The position numbers and the translations under genes were made by a program. A model generated the notes under the pieces. The model was not told the DNA's origin, did no database searches, and worked only from the letters and a program-made list of their open reading frames with translations. 64,000 nt of DNA from Bradyrhizobium sp. 186 (GTDB lineage: Bacteria > Pseudomonadota > Alphaproteobacteria > Rhizobiales > Xanthobacteraceae): positions 5,146,001-5,210,000 of the forward strand of contig NZ_CP082164.1 in NCBI RefSeq assembly GCF_023101685.1. The letters run 5' to 3'. Shown here piece after piece: positions 35,205 to 43,578 of this stretch (positions within the stretch are counted from its first letter, which is position 1; every line of letters starts with the position of its first letter).

Positions 35205-35463
35205 AAATGACCGCCCCACACCAGCACCCGGTAAGACCGATCAGAGTCGGTAAGTCTGACCGCTTAAGCCTCACCGATCAGAGTAACGATCAGAGTTGGA
35301 GCCCCTATAACCCATTGATATAAAATCAAAATATAAGAACTCTGATCGCACTTATCACTTTGATCGGGGGCGGTTGAGATTAGTGCAGACTCTGATCGCT
35401 ACGGAAAATGTAGCGTTCAGAGTCGATAAGACTCCGAGCAATGACACGAAGAGTTTCCTCTAA
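35205..35463. other. iteron cluster, candidate replication origin
   Basis: Five exact copies of GATCAGAGT lie within 160 bp: direct at 35239-35247, 35276-35284 and 35288-35296, inverted at 35339-35347 and 35389-35397. A degenerate copy (TTCAGAGTCG) is near 35416. An A+T-rich stretch (about 35308-35338, TAACCCATTGATATAAAATC and onward) sits between the direct and inverted sets. The region lies between helicase-like and primase genes. Confidence 0.6.
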
Positions 35464-36306
35464 ATGCTCCTTATAGACCTAGCCCTTTCACTTGCCACGG
35501 CAGGCGTCCCGGTGTTCCCGTGCAAGCCCGCCGACAAACGACCGCTGACTTCAAACGGGTTCAAGGCGGCCTCGGTCTTTCAGCATGTGATTCAACGATG
35601 GTGGTTCGACTGGCCTGATGCGCTAGTCGGAATGCCTACCGGCGAGCGGACCGGCGTCTGGGTGCTGGACATAGACGCGTATAAGGGCGCCACCGAGGCA
35701 GACCTGCCGCACCAACTGCCGCAGACCAAAACAGTACGTACCCGCAGCGGCGGGAAGCACTTCTACTTTAAGCATGTCGGGCTGGGCAATTCACCGGGCA
35801 GGCTGCCTGCGGCATGGGACGTGCGAGGCCAGGGCGGGTTTGTCCTCGTGCCGGGCAATCCCGGCTACGTGCTGGAGCGCGACCTGCCGCCCGCCGAGGC
35901 GCCCGAGTGGCTATTGGCCATGATCCGGCCCAAGCCCTATACGCCGCGCCCGAGCCAGCCATACGCGGCGCCGGACCACGACCGATACGTTGACGCTGCT
36001 GTGCTGGCAGAGCTTGCCGCGTTGGCTGGTGCAGCAGCTGGCTCACGCGGCACGCTGCTGAACCGCACCGCATTCACGCTCGGCACGCTGGTCGGTGCTG
36101 GTGCCTTGGATCGAGGAGAGGCCGAGCATGGCTTGCTAAACGCCGCTCATAGTTGCGGGCTGATAGCAGTCGACGGCGAGCGTGCGGTCCGGGCAGCCAT
36201 AAGGCGCGGCCTGGACGCGGGCACCAGACAGCCGCGTGCACTGCCCGAGCGGGATAACACGCCGCTAATCGACGTCACCAAGCTGCTGCGCAAGTGCAGG
36301 GCATGA
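35464..36306 (+). CDS. bifunctional DNA primase/polymerase (PrimPol, AEP family)
   Basis: A 280-residue protein with the N-terminal archaeo-eukaryotic primase-polymerase domain of mobile elements. The metal-binding DxD is in VWVLDIDAYKG (D69, D71), the sxH motif is SGGKHFYF (S95, H99), and the loop VRGQGGFVLVPG follows. The C-terminal 110 residues look helical, as in the primase-linked accessory domain. It would synthesise primers or short DNA at the adjacent iteron region. The gene stands by itself after 259 bp of non-coding DNA. Confidence 0.88.
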   Translation: MLLIDLALSLATAGVPVFPCKPADKRPLTSNGFKAASVFQHVIQRWWFDWPDALVGMPTGERTGVWVLDIDAYKGATEADLPHQLPQTKTVRTRSGGKHFYFKHVGLGNSPGRLPAAWDVRGQGGFVLVPGNPGYVLERDLPPAEAPEWLLAMIRPKPYTPRPSQPYAAPDHDRYVDAAVLAELAALAGAAAGSRGTLLNRTAFTLGTLVGAGALDRGEAEHGLLNAAHSCGLIAVDGERAVRAAIRRGLDAGTRQPRALPERDNTPLIDVTKLLRKCRA

Positions 36307-36536
36307 CAGGAGGCGGGGGTAGGGGCGGCCTGACTCTCTCTGGATATGGTACTTACGGACCGGCCGCACAGTAGCAAGCTAAATTCCGCAGATTTCGAGA
36401 TTATTTTTACTAGTGACACTTCTAGAAAACCCGCCGGCCGTACGGATTTTCGAATAGCCGGCCTTTAGCATTCGGCGGCGAAAGCCGTACTAGAGCCGCT
36501 GAAGCGGCCAGATATAAGCACCACGTCGAGGTTTTC
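36307..36536. other. 230-bp gap after the primase
   Basis: No gene was seen. It contains a GCCGGCCG-rich dyad (CGCCGGCCGTACGG with AGCCGGCC, about 36431-36463) that could act as a terminator or regulator. Confidence 0.3.
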
Positions 36537-37499
36537 ATGAAAAGGCACACCCCACTCGAGTCCCGCCTTGCGCGCGCCGGCAGGCGCTCTGATTTGCGGC
36601 TCCTGCAAGATTACGCCGCGCCACCGGTGACGTCGGCCTGGATGCCGGCGAACGATAACGGTGCTAGCGGCACCCAGGTTGACCGCGTGGCCGAGATCCG
36701 GCCGTCGCCCGACGAAATGGTTCGGCTCGCCGCGAAGGACGCTATTCGCGCCCGCGACGGATATGGCCCCATCACTGCCGCGGAGCTTGATGCGCCGATG
36801 CGGGCGCGCCTGCGCATTGATAGGCGAGGGCAGATCACCGCTTGGCTCGGATCTGATGGGCGCTGGCATGACACTGCAGAGCTTTTCCGCCAGCCCAAAG
36901 GCAAGCGCCGCAAGACAGATGAAGAGCGGCAGGCAGATAACGCCAGGCACCTTTCCATTCCGGCCACGGGCGCGTTCCCCGAGCGATCGGGCTATGTCGA
37001 GAGCGGCTCGGAAGGCCAAGACTATCGGCGCAATCGCGCGGCCCGCTGGGCGCAGACATTATCCGCATGCAACGATAATAGGCGCCGGGAGATTGACCGC
37101 CTTGGCGTCGGCGGCGGGCACGCGTTCGGGGAGGCCTGGGCCAATGCGGGTTTGCCGCTGGCCTGTCGTATTCCAAGGTACATGACTGCCATCGCCCCGG
37201 GCGCCGAGTTCGTGGGGCATCGCCAGCACCACAACGTCACAGCGACACCCGGCAGCTTCGCCGGCCCGGCGAGCGGCCCCGAAGATGCCCTTATCGCCGC
37301 GCTAGACGCGCCGCAAATCGCTGCCGCACTGGCGGCCCATGCGGCGGTGTTGGAGGCTAGCCTAGATGGCCTGACGGCCCGCGAGATCGCCGCCGCTAAT
37401 GGCTGGGGAAATACCAAGGTTGGTGAGCGCAAGGCCGTGGCAGCGCAGGACGATGCGCTGGCGGTGTTGGCTGGGATGGAGAAAAAGCTCGCGGCCTAG
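36537..37499 (+). CDS. hypothetical element protein with C-terminal HTH-like segment
   Basis: A 320-residue protein. It carries ANDN near residues 38-41 (WMPANDNGASG) and basic charge clusters, and the C-terminal 50 residues (ASLDGLTAREIAAANGWGNTK) have the shape of a sigma-like helix-turn-helix. It could be a DNA-binding regulator or packaging accessory protein of the element. TCGAGGT lies upstream, which is weak. No family is recognised. Confidence 0.6.
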   Translation: MKRHTPLESRLARAGRRSDLRLLQDYAAPPVTSAWMPANDNGASGTQVDRVAEIRPSPDEMVRLAAKDAIRARDGYGPITAAELDAPMRARLRIDRRGQITAWLGSDGRWHDTAELFRQPKGKRRKTDEERQADNARHLSIPATGAFPERSGYVESGSEGQDYRRNRAARWAQTLSACNDNRRREIDRLGVGGGHAFGEAWANAGLPLACRIPRYMTAIAPGAEFVGHRQHHNVTATPGSFAGPASGPEDALIAALDAPQIAAALAAHAAVLEASLDGLTAREIAAANGWGNTKVGERKAVAAQDDALAVLAGMEKKLAA

Positions 37500-37524
37500 C
37501 AAGGAAACCATGGTCTAGCCTCAT

Positions 37525-37815
37525 TTGAGACTGGAATCGCCGATCAATATCTCCCGTGCGCTAGAGCGGGGGAGACTGCGAGACGTGGCGAACGAGCGGC
37601 GACGTAATGTCTATGCTGCGCAGATATTGGTCGACGGCAGTGCTGTGCGGTGCAAGGTCCGCCACCTCACGGATTCCTCTGCGATCGTCCAAATCGATAA
37701 CGCGCCTTTCGTGCCCGCGGCTTTCGGCCTGCGTGTTCCAAGTGCTGGCTTGGATATTGATTGCTCGGTTGTATGGCGTGATGAGCGCCGTCTCGCTGTG
37801 AAGTTTCTGAACTGA
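37525..37815 (+). CDS. PilZ-domain-like protein
   Basis: A 96-residue protein that fits a PilZ beta-barrel: NERRRNVYAAQILVDGSAV at the N-terminal part, then VRHLTDSSAIVQID and IDCSVVWRDERRLAVKFLN. The RRR before the first strand sits where the RxxxR c-di-GMP motif occurs, but the exact spacing is not convincing. Such single-domain PilZ proteins are common in Bradyrhizobium. The start is a TTG at 37525. Cargo role uncertain. Confidence 0.6.
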   Translation: MRLESPINISRALERGRLRDVANERRRNVYAAQILVDGSAVRCKVRHLTDSSAIVQIDNAPFVPAAFGLRVPSAGLDIDCSVVWRDERRLAVKFLN

Positions 37816-37909
37816 CCGCCAATGTCTTTGTAGACGCACGTCCCTACCCTGAACTCGGACCGTATTGAGTTGTAGGGATGCTGATCCCGACGTGACGACT
37901 TCGGCGCGC

Positions 37910-37935
37910 GCCGGTTCGATCCCGGCGCACCCTTT
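37910..37935 (+). other. tRNA T-arm-like fragment
   Basis: GCCGGTTCGATCCCGGC has the form of a TpsiC arm (5-bp stem, TTCGATC loop) followed by GCACCCTTTT. No matching 5' acceptor strand (AGGGTGC) was found upstream, so it is not a complete tRNA. It may be a remnant or a chance similarity. Confidence 0.35.
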
Positions 37936-37952
37936 TCGGCCTAAGCGCCGTG

Positions 37953-37977
37953 AAGCCGCCAAGCGGCTTTTTATTTC
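37953..37977 (+). terminator. Rho-independent terminator
   Basis: AAGCCGC and GCGGCTT around CAA, followed by TTTATTTC. It lies about 140 bp past the PilZ-like gene and 40 bp before the next start. Confidence 0.75.
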
Positions 37978-38225
37978 CCCCATCAATCGCAATTCCCAAC
38001 ATAGGAGTATGGCCGTATGGCCACTTTGAACAGCGTGCTCGATTCTATCGAGACGCATATCGGTTTTCCCCGCTCGCGCAGTTCTGGCGTCGCGCGGCGC
38101 TTGCAAGAGGCCGACCTTCTGCCCGTGGGCGCGCCCGGCATCGCGCCGGAATTGGATCAGCGCGACGTATGCCTCCTACTTGCCACGCTGATGTCGGCAC
38201 CGAAACTGCACGAAGCCGTCGATCA

Positions 38226-39643
38226 GAGCTGTCGCCGAAAGTTGGTGACGGCGGGAATCGGGAAGGCGGCATATCGTGGGGGTGCTTGACGCCTCCACTT
38301 CTCCACCGAAGGAGCGATATGCCGTGTCCAACGATAACGTCATCCAACTGATTCAGCCAGGAATCTTCGACGATCAACTCACAGAAGTCTTGCGCAACGG
38401 GGCACGTGCCCTTCTCGCCAAAGCGGTCGAGGCTGAGGTCGCGGACTTTCTCGGCCAGCATGCCGATTTGAAGACCCGGGACGGCCACCAGCGCGTCGTC
38501 CGCCACGGTCACCTGCCGGAGCGCGAGGTGATGACCGGCATCGGTCCGGTCGCCGTCCGCCAGCCACGTGTACGCGATCGTGAGGTGGCCGCTGCCGATC
38601 CTGGCCGCATCCGGTTCTCGCCGTCGATCCTGTCGCCCTACATGCGCCGCTCGAAGTCGATCGAAACGCTGTTGCCGATCCTATATCTGAAGGGTATTTC
38701 GACTGGCGACTTCTCCGAAGCGCTGGCGGCGCTGCTTGGCAAGGATGCTGCCGGGTTGTCGGCATCCGCCATCGGCCGACTGAAGGACGGCTGGCTCGAC
38801 GAGCACGGCGCGTGGCAGAAGCGCGATCTGTCGGCCAAGCGCTACGTCTACATCTGGGCTGATGGCATCCATCTCGAAGCCCGCCTCGAAGACGAAAAGC
38901 AGTGCATCCTCGTGCTGATCGGCGCGACGCCGGAGGGCCGCAAGGAACTGGTCGGCTTCACCGATGGCGCCCGTGAGAGCGCGCACGACTGGCGCGATCT
39001 GCTGCTCGACCTGAAGCGGCGCGGGCTCGACGTGCCCCCGCAGCTCGTCATCGCCGATGGCGCACTCGGGTTCTGGAAGGCGGCCGGTGAGGTCTGGCCG
39101 AAAACGCGCGAGCAGCGCTGCTGGGTGCACAAGACCGCCAACGTACTTGCCAAGCTGCCGAAGAGCCAGCAGCCGAAAGCCAAACGCGCGTTGCAGGAGA
39201 TATGGATGGCCGAAACCAAGGCCACAGCCGAGCTGGCGTTCGACGCCTTCATCGAGAGCTACGCGCTGAAATACGAGAAGGCCGCCGATTGCCTGCGCAA
39301 GGATCGAGACACGCTGCTGGCTTTCTACGACTTCCCGGCAGAGCATTGGAAACACCTGCGCACGACCAACCCCATCGAAAGCACCTTCGCCACCGTGCGT
39401 CATCGCACGATCCGATCGAAGGGCTGTCTATCCAACAAGACCGCGCTCGCGATGGTCTTCAAACTGGTCGAGGGCGCCCAGAAAAATTGGCGTCGTCTCG
39501 ATGGCCACAACCAGTTGCCAAAACTCGTTCTCGGTGTGACATTCAACAACGGGATCGAGGTCATCGCCAAGCCGACCGACCGTCAGCCCGCAACCGCCGC
39601 CGCCTGACCGGCTCCGGCCGTCACCAAAAATTGGCGATAGCTC
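38226..39643 (+). mobile_element. IS256-family insertion sequence, copy 2
   Basis: A 1418-bp copy apparently identical to copy 1, with the same 27-bp imperfect ends. The flanks CCGTCGATCA (38216-38225 and 39644-39653) share 10 bp; one base is probably coincidence with a 9-bp duplication. Confidence 0.93.
38324..39607 (+). CDS. IS256-family transposase, copy 2
   Basis: A 427-residue intact transposase identical in translation to copy 1: GTG start, catalytic Asp residues in YIWADGIHL and VIADGALGFW, Glu in TNPIESTF. Identity of both copies, one inside and one outside the integrative element, argues that the IS moved after the element was integrated, or that the element brought it. Confidence 0.95.
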   Translation: MSNDNVIQLIQPGIFDDQLTEVLRNGARALLAKAVEAEVADFLGQHADLKTRDGHQRVVRHGHLPEREVMTGIGPVAVRQPRVRDREVAAADPGRIRFSPSILSPYMRRSKSIETLLPILYLKGISTGDFSEALAALLGKDAAGLSASAIGRLKDGWLDEHGAWQKRDLSAKRYVYIWADGIHLEARLEDEKQCILVLIGATPEGRKELVGFTDGARESAHDWRDLLLDLKRRGLDVPPQLVIADGALGFWKAAGEVWPKTREQRCWVHKTANVLAKLPKSQQPKAKRALQEIWMAETKATAELAFDAFIESYALKYEKAADCLRKDRDTLLAFYDFPAEHWKHLRTTNPIESTFATVRHRTIRSKGCLSNKTALAMVFKLVEGAQKNWRRLDGHNQLPKLVLGVTFNNGIEVIAKPTDRQPATAAA

Positions 39644-39977
39644 CCGTCGATCATGCTCGGGCCTATAACGCGATGACTCCCGGCGGTGCAGTGCTAACGA
39701 CCGACGCACCCGACTCCATTCCGCGCTCGGCGTTGGAATATCTGGACGTAATGTCCGAGATCGCTATCGGCGGGGCGTCCGACGCCGTGGACGACGTCCG
39801 CGGCCATGGCTTTCAATTTGTCCACGGGTGGCGCGAGCTTTCGGCGCACACGCCGGAAGGCACGGTGAAGCGATTTGTTTTGCCGGGACAGTTGGCATCG
39901 CATCAACAGGCACCTCATCGTATTGCTGGCGTCGTGAAGGGCGAGGCGTTCGTAAATTTAATGAAGGATTTGTTTTG

Positions 39978-40562
39978 ATGGTATTGCTTAAGAAGAAAGA
40001 GGCGGCTGAATACCGCATCCCGTCCTTGGCGGACGCCGATCCGATGTATGCGGCACTACTGCAGAAACAGGCTGATTTGTATGCGCTACAATCGAAGCTG
40101 AACGGCGAGCTGCGGGATATTCAGAAGCAGATCGACGCGGCGGGCGGGGCTGGGCCAAGGGTACCGGTGCGGGTGGCGGAATTGCTCGGCGATGAGGCCG
40201 ATAGCGCGCCGATGTTGGGCAAGCAAGCGGCGGACATCCGCGCAAAGCTGGCCGACGTCGAGACCGCTATTGAAATCGTCCGTCGCCGGTTGAGCGATGC
40301 GAAAGGGCCGGCGAGCCAGGCTGTCTGCCGGCTCGTCAAGCCGGAATACGGTAAGCGCGTTGCTGCGGTAGCGAAAGCGCTCGAAGCGCTCGCCGAGGCG
40401 CGAACTGGGTACGACGACTTGCGCAATCAGTTCGACGTCGAGGACGTCGCATGGGGCTCGTTGATCCCGTTGTCGCTTGGCTTCCTTGGCGATCCGAGCG
40501 GCGACGGCGGCCAGATTCCGCGGTTTATGCGGGACGTAAGGGAGGCGGGTTATGTCGATTGA
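39978..40562 (+). CDS. coiled-coil phage-like protein
   Basis: A 194-residue protein. Residues 22-55 (AALLQKQADLYALQSKLNGE) and 80-110 (ADIRAKLADVETAIEIVRRR) form predicted coiled coils; the end is more hydrophobic (WGSLIPLSLGFLGDPSGDGG). The start ATG overlaps the stop of the upstream gene. It lies in the same operon as the prohead protease, so it may be a scaffold or assembly helper, but this is inferred only from position. Confidence 0.6.
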   Translation: MVLLKKKEAAEYRIPSLADADPMYAALLQKQADLYALQSKLNGELRDIQKQIDAAGGAGPRVPVRVAELLGDEADSAPMLGKQAADIRAKLADVETAIEIVRRRLSDAKGPASQAVCRLVKPEYGKRVAAVAKALEALAEARTGYDDLRNQFDVEDVAWGSLIPLSLGFLGDPSGDGGQIPRFMRDVREAGYVD

Positions 40563-40749
40563 TTATGAGATGCGCGATTACGAGAAGACCAGCGCAACGA
40601 AGCGCCCGGCCTCGTCCCGCCGCCGGCTTGTCAAACTCCCCGGCGAAAAGCGCCATGTTGAGCGATCCGATTCCGCGATCTACTTCGCGCGTAAACTTGA
40701 GATCGACAAGCGCGAGCGACGAACGAGGGCGGCGTCCCGCAATGGGTGA
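40552..40749 (+). CDS. small basic protein in the phage-like operon
   Basis: A 65-residue, Lys/Arg-rich protein (MSIDYEMRDYEKTSATKRPA, then KLEIDKRERRTRAASRNG). It overlaps the upstream gene by 11 bp and the protease gene by 8 bp, so it is translationally coupled on both sides. GGGAGGCGGGTT precedes the ATG. No family is recognised. Confidence 0.55.
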   Translation: MSIDYEMRDYEKTSATKRPASSRRRLVKLPGEKRHVERSDSAIYFARKLEIDKRERRTRAASRNG

Positions 40750-41251
40750 GCCAGCTATCACGGGGTACGCGATTTCGTGGAATCAGCCCGCGGTCATTGC
40801 GGGCTCCTGGGAAGAACGTTTCGCGCGAGGAGCATTTGACGTTCACTTGCAGGAAAAGCCAGACGTCGTAGCCCTCTGGGCGCACGACGTCTCAAGGCCG
40901 CTGGCACGCGTCAGCAACGGCACGCTAAAACTCCGGTCGGATTTGGCCGGTCTTTGGTACTCGATCACACCGAACCCCGACTCTCCGCTCGGGCAGGAAG
41001 CGGTTGCGATGGTTGGGACCGACACCGTTAATGAGGTATCGGTTGGATTCTCATCGGAGATCGAAGAGTGGGAAGATACTGACTCCCTACCTCGGAGATT
41101 GATTACGCAGGCCCGCCTTATAGAGGTCTCGATTGTTTTATTTGGCGCATTTGGCAAAAACACATCGGCTGGAATTCGATCAGCTAACAACAGCCAGGCA
41201 GCCAAGCGACGCATCGAGGCCGCGCAGCGCCGTCGAGGGATTCTACGATGA
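40742..41251 (+). CDS. HK97-family prohead protease
   Basis: A 169-residue protein of the caudovirus prohead protease family (peptidase U35). Visible features are GYAISWNQPAVIAGSWEERF, then FARGAFD, the His in VVALWAHD (H48) and the Ser in NEVSVGFSSEIEEWEDTD (S104), with the terminal INEVSIVLFGAF-like stretch (LIEVSIVLFGAFGKN). The family cleaves scaffold and itself during head maturation. The start at 40742 overlaps the preceding gene. No capsid or portal gene is adjacent, which is unusual. Confidence 0.88.
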   Translation: MGEPAITGYAISWNQPAVIAGSWEERFARGAFDVHLQEKPDVVALWAHDVSRPLARVSNGTLKLRSDLAGLWYSITPNPDSPLGQEAVAMVGTDTVNEVSVGFSSEIEEWEDTDSLPRRLITQARLIEVSIVLFGAFGKNTSAGIRSANNSQAAKRRIEAAQRRRGILR

Positions 41252-41322
41252 ACAATTCAATTGGATCTGTCCGCGAGTGGGACCGCTATCGCGTTGTTGA
41301 CGTGATGCGAGTTTGGTGAACC

Positions 41323-41526
41323 ATGAAATTTGGAACACTTCAGCGCATCGTCGCCGACAATGGCTTCGGCCGGCTATGGCTGGTTGATGCTCATGGTGTT
41401 GCGCACGCGATCACCCGCAAGGCGCTGCGCGAGGCGGGAGTCGTTCGCCCTTCGGCCGGCGATGCATTTGAATTCCTCGCGGCGAATGACGGCGAGGCCG
41501 TGCAGTTGCGGAAGATCGCGGCGTGA
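41323..41526 (+). CDS. cold-shock-domain-like small protein
   Basis: A 67-residue protein whose layout resembles an OB-fold cold-shock domain: MKFGTLQRIVADNGFGRLWL, then the charged turn and REAGVVRPSAGDAFEFLAAN with a final AVQLRKI strand. The RNP aromatic motifs are not exact, so the assignment is tentative. Its stop overlaps the next gene start. Confidence 0.45.
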   Translation: MKFGTLQRIVADNGFGRLWLVDAHGVAHAITRKALREAGVVRPSAGDAFEFLAANDGEAVQLRKIAA

Positions 41527-41711
41527 TTGCCATTCAAGAATTCGCCGCCGAATTCAAGTGTGGCGGTAGGTGGCAATCTTGCCGCGTTGTCGGGCTTGCC
41601 GGTGAGCCGAGCGATTTGCGGTTCGTCGTAATAGTAGACGGGCAGATCGCCTATGCTGATACGGTTAGCGAAGTTCGTCACCTCGCACCGACACCGGAGC
41701 CGTTTGGGTGA
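41523..41711 (+). CDS. small hypothetical protein
   Basis: A 62-residue protein (MIAIQEFAAEFKCGGRWQSC, then VVGLAGEPSDLRFVVIVDGQ) with a GTG start that overlaps the previous stop by four bases. It is beta-rich with two Cys. No family is recognised. It ends the phage-like operon. Confidence 0.5.
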   Translation: MIAIQEFAAEFKCGGRWQSCRVVGLAGEPSDLRFVVIVDGQIAYADTVSEVRHLAPTPEPFG

Positions 41712-41883
41712 CCAGGCCGGGGTGGGGGAGGGCTGGGTCAGTTTTCCAAACAAATCGCTCATAAAATACCGGATGGCCCCCGTTTCACGCGCATCTGCAA
41801 ATCAGAATATGACCCCCTAGGCGCCGGGCTGACGCGAGCAAAGTTTGTTGGAAGGGTGATGAGCTTCAAGACGATTTGCTCGA

Positions 41884-42486
41884 TTAGCGCAGTCGTTTTC
41901 CAAATGATGCGGGATGTGCCGTTGATGATGCGGGCCGCTCGCTTTGCGCACTAAGGCCGGCTACATACTCGGCGATCAGTGCGTCGGCCCTGGAAATTCC
42001 TTCATCCGCGGTGTCGCGCTCGCTTTTGGCAGGGCGCTTGTCAACAGCCCGTGTCTGCTGCGCCGCGAACGATAGGACAATGATAGCAATGGCGCCCCCG
42101 AAGAGCAGCACCCAGCCCCAACCCAACCCAACGGAATTCGCCATCACTTTAGCCAAGCCCCCGAAGGGATTGCCCTTCATGGAGTGGTCCAGCTTTGCTC
42201 TGGCTTCGGCGAGAAGAGAGACGATCTTGGCCAAGGTTATTAGCATCCAGATCATGCCGGCCCCAGCAACAATTCCGGTGGCTCGCCGATATCCAGTCAA
42301 GACGAGCGCAACAACACCCAACGCGCCGATCGCAATGAAAATGCCATCGCCGTTTCCGCTCATGACGTAGTTGACCGAGCCAACCACCGGGAGGGTGACA
42401 ATCGGACAAAATGTTCCCAGCGCCATTACGAGGGCAGCAAAAATAATCCCGGCGTCGAACGGCGTAAGGTCTTCAAAATCGATCAT
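41884..42486 (-). CDS. polytopic membrane protein
   Basis: A 200-residue protein with four hydrophobic segments, about residues 13-32, 46-65, 70-90 and 120-142 (FDAGIIFAALVMALGTFCPI, GIFIAIGALGVVALVLTG, IVAGAGMIWMLITLA, GWGWVLLFGGAIAIIVLSFA), then a hydrophilic tail. It is transcribed against the phage-like operon and probably belongs to the cargo of the element. No family is recognised. Confidence 0.6.
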   Translation of the reverse strand: MIDFEDLTPFDAGIIFAALVMALGTFCPIVTLPVVGSVNYVMSGNGDGIFIAIGALGVVALVLTGYRRATGIVAGAGMIWMLITLAKIVSLLAEARAKLDHSMKGNPFGGLAKVMANSVGLGWGWVLLFGGAIAIIVLSFAAQQTRAVDKRPAKSERDTADEGISRADALIAEYVAGLSAQSERPASSTAHPASFGKRLR

Positions 42487-42859
42487 TGGTCAGCCCTCCG
42501 AGCCCACTATTTTGGCAAGGAAGAGATTACCGCCGGCTTTCAAACATCGGTTGCTGAATTGCTAATCCGGCGACCACACGTTGATTCAAGGTGTCGGCCC
42601 TAGTCCCCGCCATTGCAAACGCGCGCGGCACGCAACCCAGCCCACGTTGTTCAAACCACCACGCGACGTCGGATGTAATCCCGAGCCACAATCGTTACTC
42701 GGCTGTGACGCTGAGCCGATCGAGGTCGTGCTCGGGATTCGGGCGCAGCTGATGAAGAGAACCCGATACTGAGGTTCAAATGATCGAACCCAACAACATC
42801 CCGCCCAGCCGCTCAGAACCGCCGCCGAGGCACGCTGGCGGCTGGGCGCCTGTTCGTTA
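42487..42859. other. 373-bp region without a confident gene
   Basis: It includes a 10-bp perfect stem (GCCCAGCCGC at 42803-42812 with GCGGCTGGGC at 42838-42847) just downstream of the minus-strand gene ending at 42860, a likely terminator. A 33-codon plus-strand frame starts at 42780 but has no support. Confidence 0.45.
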
Positions 42860-43042
42860 TCACCGCTCTGTCCGCATGTAAGGGCTGCGCTCTGAGACCA
42901 ATCGAAGGTCGGGGTCGGCGGCCAAGGTCAGGGAAGGCTTGATCCGGAGCGGGTTCTCTGGAGGGCGCTCAGCCACCACAACCCAGGCAATGACGCCGAA
43001 TGCGAAAAGGGCTGCCGCTAGAGTCCAAGGATACCGCATCAT
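42860..43042 (-). CDS. small membrane protein
   Basis: A 60-residue protein with one N-terminal membrane helix (WTLAAALFAFGVIAWVVVA) and a polar tail (LTLAADPDLRLVSERSPYM). It is probably a signal-anchored inner-membrane protein. It lies 10 bp downstream of the gene at 43053-43268, in the same direction. The hairpin after it (42803-42847) may end the unit. Confidence 0.55.
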   Translation of the reverse strand: MMRYPWTLAAALFAFGVIAWVVVAERPPENPLRIKPSLTLAADPDLRLVSERSPYMRTER

Positions 43043-43052
43043 TGCGTCCTCG

Positions 43053-43268
43053 TTAGTCTGGTATCAAAGTCCCGATCAGGTTGAGCAACGCTTGGTGCTC
43101 CGGACCATTTGCGCTGTCCCGCAGGAATTTGCCGATTTCAATGTACGAGGTCCGTCCTCCTGAGCCGGCATTCGGCTGATGCTTCACGACTGGCGTGCTC
43201 GAAGCCGGGTGTCGCGCCAAAGACCAGACGTCGCCGTTGCTGCTTTCGTACAGGACCCGATCGCTCAT
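43053..43268 (-). CDS. small conserved hypothetical protein
   Basis: A 71-residue protein (MSDRVLYESSNGDVWSLARH, then VVKHQPNAGSGG and IEIGKFLRDSANGPEHQALL). This type recurs in Bradyrhizobium genomes, from memory. It is soluble and without signal peptide. Function is unknown. It is probably co-transcribed with the small membrane protein downstream. Confidence 0.6.
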   Translation of the reverse strand: MSDRVLYESSNGDVWSLARHPASSTPVVKHQPNAGSGGRTSYIEIGKFLRDSANGPEHQALLNLIGTLIPD

Positions 43269-43578
43269 AACGAGCTAATAGCGCCCGCACTATTCGGTTC
43301 CTGTTGCGGATCGTGCCGACTTCGGCCTGCTAGTCGTCAAGCGCCACAAGATACACCAGAGCCCGCCGGTTCACGCTGGCGGGCGCGTCGTCCACGCCGT
43401 GTGCACGCCACCGGGCTTTTAGTTCCCGCAACTATCGGACAAATATGAAGAATTCCTGGCCATTTTTGACAGCGAGTGTTGCAAGCCAGCTACAGCAACG
43501 TACAGGCGAACGACGTACCATTTGATTGGCAGGTGGGCGTACCTTTTTGTTGTACTTCTTTCTTCTGGGGAGACTCGC

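Larger units (their letters stand above)
38017..39978 (+). pseudogene. phage-like operon gene split by IS256-type copy 2
   Basis: The frame from 38017 to 38225 continues exactly in phase from 39654 to the stop at 39976-39978 if one CCGTCGATCA duplication is kept, which restores a protein of about 177 residues. The first part reads MATLNSVLDSIETHIGFPR; the joint reads LHEAVDH-ARAYNAMTPGG; and the end contains RIAGVVKGEAFVNLMKDLF. It resembles no family I know. The stop overlaps the next start (TGATG), so it was the first gene of a coupled phage-like operon. Confidence 0.7.

Noticed and set aside
35239..35397. CRISPR array
   Set aside because: The repeated unit is only 9 bp, the spacing is irregular and orientations are mixed; no cas gene is nearby.
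37875..37935. A complete tRNA in the gap after the PilZ-like gene
   Set aside because: The T-arm is good, but the acceptor 5' strand and the anticodon arm cannot be formed within the required length.
42581..42772. A 63-codon frame with several Cys between the membrane protein genes
   Set aside because: It would need a TTG start without a ribosome site and has no coding character.
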